Of a DNA stretch of 25,073 bases, positions 8,881 to 18,710 are shown piece by piece (the stretch's first letter is position 1; each line of letters opens with the position of its first letter). The stretch comes from Azolla pinnata (lineage: Eukaryota; Streptophyta; Polypodiopsida; Salviniales; Salviniaceae), in assembly GCA_037176905.1 (NCBI GenBank), contig JBBBWG010005447.1, forward strand, positions 1 through 25,073, written 5' to 3'. Under the pieces are notes generated by a model. The model saw only the letters and a list, made by a program, of their open reading frames with translations, did not search any database and was not told the DNA's origin. A program made the position numbers and the translations under genes.

Positions 8881-8996
8881 GTGTATTGTGTACATTTATA
8901 CGTACACATGTGTATCGTGTGCATTTATACGTACACACGTGTATTGTGTGCATTTATACGCGCACACGTGTATTGTATACGTACACACGTTCACGA
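8881..8996. repeat. 29-base palindrome-rich minisatellite, four copies
   Basis: Units start at 8881, 8910, 8939 and 8968 with GTGTATTGTG or a one-base variant, followed by CATTTATACGTACAC. The period is exactly 29. Adjacent units create ACACGTGT palindromes containing the G-box core CACGTG, plus CGTACG-like symmetric steps, so transcripts or single strands could fold back. It starts about 65 bases after the stop of the 7621 gene, within its likely 3' untranslated region. Confidence 0.88.
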
Positions 8997-9099
8997 GCTC
9001 CGCCGCAATTTGTTTTTTCCCGATGGCAAAAAAAAACGGATTTTGGTTGCATAAATCTCGTCTTCGTGCGCAAAGTCTGCTTGCAGATCTCCTCCTGTT

Positions 9100-9740
9100 T
9101 GAGCTGATCGCATCGACTTGCATCCTGCGTCTGAGCGATGGGGGGGATGTGATCGAGGAGCTGTTATAGGGAAGACGGGAAGGTATATATATATATGTCG
9201 ATCGATGAAGTCTCCTCTGGCCTTTGTTTGGCCGATGCTGTGGGCAATATGTAGACCTGCATTTGAGTGATGGGAAATCAGATCGAGAGCTATACGAAGG
9301 AGAGCTATAATAAGGAAGAAGGGAAGGTTTATCTATCGATCTTTGATGTCTCCTCTGGCTTTGTTGGTCGATGTTGTGGGCAATATGTAGACCTGCATTT
9401 GAGTGATGGGGAAATCAGATCGAGAGCTATACGAAGGAGAGCTGTCTATAATAAGGAAAAAGGGAAGGTATATGTGTCGATCTTTGATCTCTCCTCTGGC
9501 TTTGTTGGTCGATGCTGTGGGCAATATGTAGACCTGCATTTGAGTGATGGGAAATCAGATCGAGAGCTATACGAAGGAAAGAAGGTTATATATGTAAATC
9601 GATGATGTCTCTGGCTTTGGCTGATGCTATGGCCCATGAGGCAATACGTACACCTGCATCCGAGTGATGGAAAATCTGATCAAGGAGCTAATACGAAGGA
9701 TCAAGGAAAGGTAATATATGTAGATCGATGATGTCTCTAG
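9100..9740. repeat. Tandem array with 120-141 base period, about five copies
   Basis: GCAATATGTAGACCTGCATTTGAGTGATGGG occurs at 9244, 9380 and 9521, with a diverged copy at 9641 and a more diverged one near 9115 (TTGCATCCTGCGTCTGAGCGATGG). Between them each unit has GATCGAGAGCTATACGAAGGA, a GGGAAGGTATAT-type stretch, TCGATCTTTGATGTCTCCTCTGGC and TTTGTTGGTCGATG. Spacings are 136, 141 and 120. A 112-residue frame across the middle copies exists only because the copies happen to stay open. The outer copies are shifted or interrupted, so I do not call it coding. Confidence 0.88.
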
Positions 9741-10890
9741 CGCAGTGCGTGTTGATCTAGTCAACAATGATGCGATGGTAACCGTGCTTCTTTTATCATG
9801 GATCATGTAAAAACGGCCTTGGGATCGTGATCTTCGCCCACGTTCTTTGTTTTTCAAATACGGATTCCCTATTGCATGTAGGGAATGCATCCGTACAAGC
9901 TTTCCGATCGAGAAACAGCGATACCTATAGGAAATGATGGCTTCCTGTGAGATAGTAAGTGCGTCATTTGATCGCATGCACATATGATCATGGGATGGTT
10001 CTGACCGATTCCATCCGCCATTAGGCTGTGATTTAGCTCTTGTTTGTTACTAGCGGCACCATTATACTTCATTGCACCGTTTGTATCTTAAAGGGGTGCG
10101 TATTTGACGAAATCTCGATCGTTCTGTTCTTACAAATCGCTCTTCTAACGAAACGTATATTCTAGAGAGTAAACGGTCTCTCGATTAAAACACGGGATAA
10201 GCACATGCTTATATGTTTGATACTCTGCCCATCGAAGCCTCCCTGTGACCGAATTCTACACGATGGCTGGCTTCAACGTCTTTCGGGCCATAACTCCGTA
10301 TATGTATGCAATTAAACAAAAAGAAACAAAAAGAGTCCAACCTCCTCAACAATGATCCATCTTTCCTACATAAAAGCAAAATCAAACAGCGGCAAAAGTC
10401 AAACTCTCTGCTGCATCGCAGATGCTTCGAACCGATCGAGATTTGGTTTGGCTCTGTCAGTTATACACCAGGGCCAGATCTTTTGCCAGACGCCGTATTA
10501 ACGGCTGGAGAGCATGACGTGTGCGTTTCCCATGGGGCACGGTTCACGTTTTGGCCCACGCCCAAAGACACGGATAGAAGAAGTTCCACTGTTTTTAGTC
10601 CCCAGATCCCAAGTCCAGGAAAAGCACCTTCTCTGTACGAACGAGCAGAAAGCATCTGTATGCAATATATATACATGCACCTGGTGAGCTCGATCAGGAA
10701 AGCTGTTGAATACACAATCAGATGATCATGAAAGTTGCTCGATCTGGGCCACAGAGCTGGAATCTGGCAACGGCGCGAATTCACCCTCATCGACTTGCAC
10801 CCACCCAAAACCACATTTAGATCTCACCGGGCGCGGCGTGCAATACGCGTACGTCGCGGAGAATGCCATCGTATAATACGGTCCGGTGCG
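9741..10890. other. Intergenic region without recognisable gene
   Basis: About 1.15 kb lies between the tandem array and the promoter of the CBS/PB1 gene. The longest frames (10306-10725 on +, 10461-10814 on -) overlap on opposite strands and show no domain. I found no RNA gene or repeat beyond short AT- and AAAAG-rich runs. Confidence 0.5.
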
Positions 10891-10898
10891 TATAAATA
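10891..10898 (+). promoter_or_regulatory. Probable TATA box of the CBS/PB1 gene
   Basis: GTATAAATACGG gives a perfect plant TATA consensus (TATAAATA) 268 bases before the start codon at 11166. Transcription would begin near 10920-10930, leaving a pyrimidine-rich leader of about 240 bases. Confidence 0.5.
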
Positions 10899-10935
10899 CG
10901 GTGTACAATACCATGCATGTGTGTGTATGTCTTTG

Positions 10936-11061
10936 ATGCCCTCTCACAATCATTTCCTTTTGCTCCACAAATTGACTTCTCTTGAATTATCACTACTATA
11001 TTCTTCTTCTTCTTCTTCTTCTTCTTCTTCTTCCATTCTGAAATCTCTTCTAGCAGAGTAG
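10936..11061 (+). other. Upstream ORF with poly-Ser in the CBS/PB1 gene leader
   Basis: If transcription starts where the TATA box predicts, the leader contains ATG codons in one frame at 10927 (perhaps too close to the cap) and 10936. The frame ends at TAG 11059-11061, giving 41 residues from 10936. The run of about eleven Ser comes from the (TTC)n tract at 11001-11033. It ends about 100 bases before the main start, so reinitiation is possible. Confidence 0.35.
11001..11033 (+). repeat. (TTC)n microsatellite in the leader of the CBS/PB1 gene
   Basis: Eleven TTC triplets in a row lie about 135 bases before the start codon. A run of fourteen C follows at 11133-11146, about 20 bases before the start. 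Confidence 0.9.
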
Positions 11062-11165
11062 AGGCGACGCTTCCGCCATCGCCAATCACAGGGATTGCTG
11101 CCCGTCGGCACACGATCAGAGGCCTCGATCTGCCCCCCCCCCCCCCGTGAGAAAGCTCGGGGGAG

Positions 11166-14100
11166 ATGAGCGGAAAAACTCCCAAGACGGGGCCGCCGAA
11201 GCACGAACCTTCGCTCGTTCGGAAGAAACTTCCATCGCAGAATGGTAGCTCCGCTCCTTTCCCCGGAACTCTTGCACCACGCAGGAGCAGCCTCAGCCGC
11301 CGGTGAGATGCGTTGCTTTCCCTCTCTCATGAATCATTTCCCTATCTTTTGTTGCCTTTCTTCTTCGCTGCGCGATTCTTTTACTCTTCCATGGATACAT
11401 CTTCACGCGCATAAATACTTTTCCTGAACCTGTATAGACATGCATAAACGCACTCGCTTCCTAGGTCGTTGGCATTTTTTGCATAAATCCATCCATTCAT
11501 GCATATTTACGTTGTTACGAGCCTGTTCAGTAGTATCAGAACAGTTCTCCTTGCACCGGAAAACCTAATGCACACATGAACTGTATTCGATTTCGCACAA
11601 GGTTTCTTTTTCTCAATCCCGACTTCTCTATGTGATTATGCTGAAATCATAGAGAAATCGGTGCTGTTTGTTGCTGGATGAATCTAAACTTTTGAAAAGT
11701 CATACCGTTCTATATATGCATCATGCGGTACATATTTGCAAATTATATATCTCTAGTCGATTTGGCACCTTACAGAAACATTAGCGCCTTTCTGTTTGAT
11801 TTCCCCATAACTTCTTATGGAAGATTCAATCGTTAGGGGACTTTCTGCAATCATTCTGTTCACATGTACAACGAAAGTGGAAAAATATAACCTGTTATTT
11901 CATGCTAAGGATATTCTGATTGCTCCATATGAAGGTTTCGCCCATTAAGTGCTTTCCTTTTTTCTTCTGCAAGTTTGATTTTTTATTTGTTTTCAGATGG
12001 TATATTAATATTGCCGATATGTTTCATAACTGCTCCGTTGCTTTAGATCGTAATTTCTTTATTTTAACATGTGACTGTAAATGGCAGAGAGAGGCATAGT
12101 GCGAGGAAAAATCTAATCATCACGTCAAAGATGAGCTGATAAGAAAGATCCAGAGTGGGGAACCCTCTCTGCATAGAAAATCCGCAGAAGCCTGATAAAG
12201 AAGATATGAAAAGGAAGAAATGGAAAAGTAATTTAGAAATTTGGGGGCCTCTAGATTGTATGTTCTGAGGGATCATGAATCATTATAACCAACACAAAAA
12301 GGCTGACAAGGATCCAGGTGAAATAAATGGAAAATGAGATTCCTTAGACAACCTTTCCCATTTCATTGTATCAAGGTGTGATAAATGAAGTTCATTTGCG
12401 TGCAGCATAGCATAGATCTTCATGTCTATGATTTGTTATTAATATTGTTGCTTCGTGTAGCAGTTGGAACAGCTTCTCTCCCCCTAGGAGTTCTCAATTA
12501 TTTCAATGGTGCCATATATATATAAACAGCATTGGATATCATTCAAATGCATATATAATTGAGATATCCTGCCAAGAGATCGTTTATTTTGAATATATAC
12601 TTTCATAATAGAACTGTTTGTAACGAAAATGTAAGCTTCATATCACAGGATTTAAGAAAAACTTGAACTGCAGAGCATAACTTGAAGTAATTGCAACCAC
12701 AATATGATAAGGCATGGAAAAAATTCAACTGAAAAGAATCTTCGGCAGAGTCTTTTCAATCATGATTTCCATCTCTAATGATATTTAAATTTGATGCCAC
12801 ACTTCTGTATAGATCCCATTTTTGGACTTGAAATCTGCTGCTAGGGTGTTCTCAACTTGTAACATTTAGGCCCATGGTATTCAGCCCTCCTTGGATGTGA
12901 ATAACCATTCTGCTTGTGTTTGGAGTCCCTCATTTTGAGTAGCAACATGAAATTATTTATTACACCAACTAATATCTCCCTTGTTCAGTGGTTCTATTTA
13001 CTTGGGTCATCTGGAACGATTCAATTTCCATGTTCTGATAGCTGATGCTTTTGTATAGGTTTTTTCCATTCAGCCTCTAAGAAGTTTGCTGCTTTCTGTT
13101 TAGAATTATATGCACACTTTCCTTCTATTTTCGAGATTTGTATTTCAGATGTACAAGACATTTATTGTATAATGAAGAATAACATCAATTCTTGTTATGA
13201 GCTCGATTTCACTGTTGTCCTCTTTTTGCTTTCTGATGCACTGGTCTGCCTTTTCCAAAGAAACGTGATTACACAATTTAGAAGTACTACTTGTCCATGT
13301 TTTGTAGATTTTCTCAGGGTTGTACTCAACAAGTAAAACAGATGAGAATGGTTTCTTAACTGATAAAGTTTCTGGTCTGACATATGGTTAACATAAAATG
13401 TGATGCTAAAAGACTTCTGTGGTACTCTTTTTAAGATCCTCATCTGCGGAGCGCACAGTCGGAAGGCTAAAGCTATCCAAGGCTTTGACCATTCCAGAGG
13501 GCACAACTGTACTTGATGCCTGCCGCCGAATGGCAGCACGGCGTGTAGATGCTGCACTCCTGACGGATGCAAGTGCATTGTTGAGTGGAATTCTAACGGA
13601 TAAGGTATTGCTCATATCGGTTGAACTGGTATTTGTTTCCATGACTGCCTAATATAACATGGTTGAGATGAAGCAGGATTTGGCAACAAGGGTCATTGCA
13701 GAAGGTTTGAAGCCAGAGGAAACCTTGGTTTCTAAAGTCATGACAAGGAATCCTCTGTTTGTCACGTGTGATACATTGGCTGTGGATGCATTGCAGAAGA
13801 TGGTTCAAGGTTAGACAATTTCTAATAGCCCTCTTTCTTCTGCAATATAAAGTCCCCCCCTGTAAAGTTGAAGTTCTTGAATTTTCAGGAAAGTTCCGAC
13901 ATCTGCCTGTGGTTGATAATGGTGAAGTTATCGCACTTCTAGATATCACTAAGTGTCTATATGATGCGATTGCTAGAATGGAAAAAGCTGCTGAAAAAGG
14001 AGATGCCATAGCTGCAGCTGTGGAAGGTGTAGAAAGAGAATGGGGGAGTAGAATTTCCAGTAAGTAAATAAGGTCAAGAATATGATGTATTCCTTCATAT

Positions 14101-16093
14101 ATTGATACTTAACACGTTTTTTCTGTGATGCATCCTAGCATCTACAAACTTCATTGATCTGCTTCGCAATAAGGTGTATCGCCCTTCATTAGAACCAATA
14201 GTAGCAGAAAATCCAAAGTGAGTTATATGTTTCATGGGAATGGAAGCTAAGAGTGCCACACTTCCTAAAAGGATGTTTTGGATGCAGAGTAGCAACTGTG
14301 CTTCCTACTGAAACAGTTTACGCAGCTACAAAGAAAATGCGGGAACTTCGGGTCAGTTCAGTGATTATCACAAGCAATAATAAGGCTAGAGGAATCCTAA
14401 CGTAAGCTGTAAATTTGTGGTTTGATGAAAATATGGAATCTGCTTCCTCCATACCTTTTGCTTTAAGGTTTAATATAATATGGTGTGTTCTTAGGCCCAA
14501 AGATATTTTAATGCGGGTGATTGCTGAAAAACTTGCTCCAGACTCTACACCAGTTGAGAAGGTATGATTTGTTTTTTGTGATCAATTTAAAAACACAAGG
14601 GTAGGCATTATTTCATCATACAAATGAAAGTAAGAGGTCTATGACAACATAAGAAAGTGGCCATAATTCAATATCACCAGAACTTATAGGAGTCACAATG
14701 CCTTTGTTTCAGGTTATGACTCCTAACCCAGAGTGTGCCACAATCGATACCACCATTCTAGATGCTCTCCACATCATGCATGATGGGAAGTTCCTTCATT
14801 TACCTGTCACAGATAGAGGTAAATGACAGTGTTTACCACAAATAATTATCATCACAGTTTTGTTTTTAACATCCTTAAGTTGATGGCTGCAGAAGGTTGC
14901 ATTGTAGCTTGCCTTGATGTTATACATCTGACACAAGCTGCAGTTGCCATGGTAATCTAAAGATCTGAGTGACATTATTATGTAGCGTCTGTTCTTTCCC
15001 TGCTAGGCCACATTGAGTAAAGGTGGGATTAACAGATTTTTCACCACTGATATAGGTCGCAAATGTTGAGGGCAACACTGATGTGGCATCCACAATGCAG
15101 AAATTTTGGGATTCAGCTATGGCAGCGGAGCCTGTAGACGACGAGGATGACGCTCATAGGTTTTTAGTCTTTTTGCTGACTCCCTAAACCAGGAGAATGT
15201 AGTTATTGAGCCATTCTGCTTCTAACGGTCTTGTTTCTTTTTATTTGCATGAGCAACAGTGATACCTCAGTATCAAGGTCCATTGTGGAAAGCCTTATAC
15301 TGAAACATCCGACATTAGGGCTAGGAAACTCCTTTGAATTCAAACTCAAGGATTCACTGGGTCATTTTCATCGCTTCAAATCTGGTATGCCACGGTTTTG
15401 GAGTGGGCTTCCCAGGCAAAGAAAATCTTTCACAACTTGAAGTAAAACCAGTTGAACATGGATGCCTTGAAAATTTCAGGAACAGAGAGCCTGGCAGAGT
15501 TATATTCCACGATAGCACAGCGGTTTGATGTGGATTTCAATATCAGGAAACCACAAATCAGGGTTAAAAACATTAATCATTCCCATTGATTTTGTTTTGC
15601 ATGTTTTGTTAAGCTTTATCAAGCAGTTTAACTTACACGTTTACCTGTGAATGCAGTATGAAGACGAGGATGGCGATCTTGTGATCATTGCTTCCAACAG
15701 CGATCTTGTAAATGCTGTAAATTATTCCAGATCAAAAGGGAAGGCAAGTCATTTGTTCCATGGTCTATTTTCTTGTCATAGATTGATGTCCTTTCAGCTG
15801 ACCCTAAATCCTAAGCTCATACTGTGAATGAACCTAATTTGGCATCAACCACAATGAGAGTATGATTTGTGCAGGCTCTGAAGTTGCATTTGGACTACCC
15901 TCAAAACGCAGCAGCTATGAAGGATGATCCTGTAAAACATGCAGGTGAGACAAAGGTCTCACGCGGTGGTGTAGCTATGGACATGGATAGCCAACAGAAC
16001 TGGGGATCATCTGCCTACACAGCCGCAGTAGCTGGAGCAGCAGTAGTGGTTGGGATAAGCATGCTTGTGTTCTTAAAAAGACCAAACACATAA
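11166..16093 (+). CDS. CBSCBSPB: Four-CBS and PB1 domain membrane-anchored protein, fourteen exons
   Basis: Exons: 11166-11302, 13436-13604, 13677-13809, 13889-14059, 14139-14217, 14288-14401, 14495-14561, 14713-14818, 14893-14951, 15056-15159, 15260-15384, 15480-15562, 15657-15743, 15875-16093. All joins keep frame, giving 550 residues, the length of the Arabidopsis CBSCBSPB family. Exon 1 gives a basic, Ser/Pro-rich start (MSGKTPKTGPPKHEP). Four CBS repeats follow at about 50-115, 118-180, 225-290 and 292-350, with landmarks RTVGRLKLSKALTIPEGTTV, KVMTRNPLFV, KFRHLPVVDNGEVIALLDI, RPKDILMRVIAE-like TPKDILMRVIAE and KFLHLPVTD. The PB1 domain (about 404-489) starts SFEFKLKD and has the acidic motif YEDEDGDLVIIASNSDL. 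The end has one hydrophobic segment (about 527-545) before a short basic tail, as expected of a tail anchor. CBS pairs bind adenosine ligands and PB1 domains mediate protein pairing; the role of this plant family is poorly known. Intron 1 is 2.1 kb and intron 13 uses a GC donor. Confidence 0.92.
15744..15874 (+). other. GC-AG intron in the CBS/PB1 gene
   Basis: The 131-base intron starts GCAAGT after AAG and ends TTTGTGCAG. Reading phase requires the cut exactly here. The nearby GT at 15748 would shift the frame and break the PB1 strand ending in KGKALKLHLDY. AAG|GCAAGT matches the strong consensus known for GC donors, which otherwise pair well with U1 snRNA. Confidence 0.85.
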
Positions 16094-17830
16094 GCATATT
16101 TATCGGATCTAAATGTTTTAAGATTATGTGCCATGAAAATCAAAAGCATGTAATTTTACTAATCAGTGTTCTCTTTACACACGAACGGAGAAGCTTTAAC
16201 CGAATGCAGGAGATTGAGGAGCCTAAACACAGCACCAGCGAAAACAACCAAAAAAGCATAGTTCCTAACTCTTTGTTCGCCTTATTTAAGACCCCCATCA
16301 ACATCCTTGAGATTTTTGTTAATAGGTTTTGAATAGCAAGCTGATATGAGTAGCAACTCTCCGATCATGTCATATTTTGGCATATGATGCCCTTCGTAAA
16401 GTAGACAGCCGGATTATACATCTATGTATGTGTAGATGCATAATCGCATGAACATCTCAAATATATGATCTGTATAGTGAGGTTTCACATTGTTTGCTTT
16501 GATTAAAGCATGCTTTGGAATAAATGTTGATCAGAATAATCCAGCATTGCATGCTATTAAGGTTTCCATTGCCTACTCTGAGATTTGTCGTTTCCCGTGC
16601 TCAGCTGCTGTAGGTACCGGTGCCTTCACTGTCTCTCTCGCATGTAATTGACATTTGGAAAGAAGTATGTACGATGATGTTATTGTATAGCAAGATTTTG
16701 CCTTGTTTGCTTCGAATATGCTGTGATGATCAAATTAATTAAACTTGAAGAATTTATAAATACTTCCTAACGTGTACTAAAACTAGAAATTACAGATCAA
16801 TGCCTAGTTTAAAAATCAATGGTCAATTAATTGATTAATACCAAGTCAATTCGTTGTGAGCTCAATTAACAACAAATTCATTAATTTATTAATGTTCAAT
16901 TAATTGTGTTAAACACCCAACCAACACATTAATCGGTTAATTAGATTCTAAAATCACCACCTTTTGTTAATTGAATATAGGAAGGGAATCAATCATGGCC
17001 AGTTATTGGGAAGCAACTAGGAATAAATCAAATTAACCTTATACTAATGGAATTAATCGAGTGTAAATTTTTAGTGGAAGATACGAGCAAGTGGTGATTT
17101 GTAATTTTTTATTTTAGTAGGCGTTAAAATGTAATTTATTATTTTGTTACCCATTTTTTTGGTAATTCTCCCTATAATAAGAAGTGCCCATTTTGATGCA
17201 ATTTCTAGTTGGCGGGAGGAAGCGCCCATTTGCGGCATTGCAGTCATGGAGATGTCTGTGTACCTCCACGTTCCATGAACTTCATGCAAGGGTCTTTGAT
17301 CACGATTCACCGATCATAGATAGCTCTTTGTTGTACACAGTGAGTCAATGCGTGAATGTTGAATGTTCCGGGTGAATCAGTCACGGGAGTGAGTGAATGA
17401 CTGCCAATGGTTTTTGTTTTGTGCAGTAAGGTACATTGGAGAGAAGATGTAAATGCATAGAGAGAAAAGCTGCAAGAAGACAAAGTAGGCAGAGAGTTCT
17501 CGAGAGGGTAAAACTCAGTATCAGCTTGTTGCATGGACTTTGGCTTTCCAAATGAATTGTATCATTGTGCCTCAATGCCCCAAGTGCCAGGCTACAGCAA
17601 CGTTAATTCTTCCGATTTAGGGTTTGGGGTTCAGGGTTTAGGCACCATATTGCTAGACATTAGAAGCAGTTGGAGAGCTGATAATATGTATGCATAGTGC
17701 AAGGCATGCATGGCTTGCAGTACTTGGAATCTTGGCCTTCTTTGCTTCGCTCGACTAAATGCCTAATGACCTCGGTTGTGTTTGTGTGCTCATCATTCGC
17801 ATCGAAAATCAAGGAGTAAGCTTGTTTGAC
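16094..17830. other. 3' region of the CBS/PB1 gene and AT-rich intergenic DNA
   Basis: A possible polyadenylation signal AATAAA lies at 16519-16524, about 430 bases after the stop. From 16730 to 17160 the DNA is very AT-rich, with many TTAATTAA and ATTAAT words. At about 17614-17641, TTAGGGTTTGGGGTTCAGGGTTTAG is a short degenerate telomere-like stretch in the opposite orientation to the array at 6.9-7.5 kb. No gene is seen. Confidence 0.5.
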
Positions 17831-17865
17831 TTAACCAGCTCAAGCGAATGAATACACACTATCTT

Positions 17866-17985
17866 CATCAGCATCGTCATCGTCATCGTCATCATCATCG
17901 GGCCAACAAGCAAGACCAGCGTTTACGACGAAGAGAAGCCTCGATCGATCGGATCGATCGATAGGATCGAATCGATTCGATAGAG
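17866..17985. repeat. CATCGT triplet/hexamer run followed by GATC-rich palindromic cluster
   Basis: At 17866-17900, CATCGTCATCGTCATCGTCAT repeats. At 17940-17983 the sequence is built from overlapping ATCGAT, GATC and TCGA words (CGATCGATCGGATCGATCGA) and then ATCGAATCGATTCGAT, all locally self-complementary. A - strand frame here would encode a run of nine Asp, but I see no sign that it is a gene. Confidence 0.6.
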
Positions 17986-18146
17986 CTTCTTTTTGGAACA
18001 ATGTCGCGAATTCGGAAAGGAAAAAAACAGATGTTTCGGAAGACATTAGCAGAGCAAGAGTTTTGATTGGGTTTTTGTCTGATGGAGATTCAAATGGTTT
18101 TTGGAGAACCCCAGTGTGCCGTTTTATAATCCATTGCCATAGTCAC

Positions 18147-18212
18147 ATTTATTTATTTATTATTTATTTATTTATAATTATTTACTTATTTATTTATTTA
18201 TTTATTTATCCT
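18147..18212. repeat. (TTTA)n microsatellite
   Basis: TTTATTTATTTATTATTTATT with small interruptions continues as (ATTT)n for about 65 bases, upstream of the GIL1-like gene. Confidence 0.85.
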
Positions 18213-18334
18213 TTTATGTTCACATTTGTTTGCTTATTCTTTTACATATTCTGATTTTGTATTGATTTTCTGTTTATTTATTGTTACGATAAATCAATTG
18301 TTCACCGGTTTGTTTTAAAATATTTGTTGTTCTT

Positions 18335-18600
18335 GTTGTTGATGACGATGATGATGGTGATGCTGATGATGATGCTGATGCTGATGATGGCGGTGGTGCT
18401 TAGCTTCTCCTCCTCCTGCTCCTCCTGCTGCTGCAGCTATTGATGATGGCGATGGCGATGGCGATGGCGATGGTGATGTTCTCCTGCTCTCTCTTCTTCT
18501 TCTTCTTCTTCTTCTTCTTCTTCTGAATCTCGTCTTGTTGATGTCGGGTGTTCTTCTGTTAACGATCCCGACACGAAATCTTTTTCTTCTTCTTCGTCTT
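18335..18600. repeat. Clustered triplet and hexamer repeats upstream of the GIL1-like gene
   Basis: Successive tracts are GAT/GCT triplets (18338-18400), CTCCTC/CTGCTG (18405-18435), GGCGAT hexamers (about 18447-18475), (TTC)n at 18492-18524 and TTC/TCG at 18582-18608. They probably form the leader or promoter of the next gene. Opposite-strand frames through them are repeat shadows. Confidence 0.75.
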
Positions 18601-18710
18601 CTTCTTTCGCGCAGCGAAAAGCCGGAAACTAGCAAAGGAAAGGCGCAGAAGAAGAAAGAAGCTGCCGCAGCCGCCATTGCCGCCTCCGCCATCGACTCTC
18701 TCGGCACTGC

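Noticed and set aside
8143..8895. 250-codon - strand frame opposite the orphan gene
   Set aside because: Consists of repeat shadows (Val/Met/Ile runs opposite the His repeats), while the + strand frame has ordered segments and sensible third-position bias.
8326..8996. CRISPR-like repeat arrays
   Set aside because: Repeats are directly adjacent with no unique spacers, and the window is clearly nuclear plant DNA.
9267..9605. 112-codon frame with internal peptide repeats
   Set aside because: Its repetition follows the DNA array. Outer units are frame-shifted or interrupted, and the opposite strand is equally open.
17840..18046. Small - strand frame ending in a run of nine Asp
   Set aside because: No homology recognised, repeat-derived acidic run, and no supporting promoter or splice signals.
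18315..18707. 130-codon His/Gln/Arg-rich - strand frame
   Set aside because: Antisense of the triplet and hexamer repeats in the leader of the GIL1-like gene.
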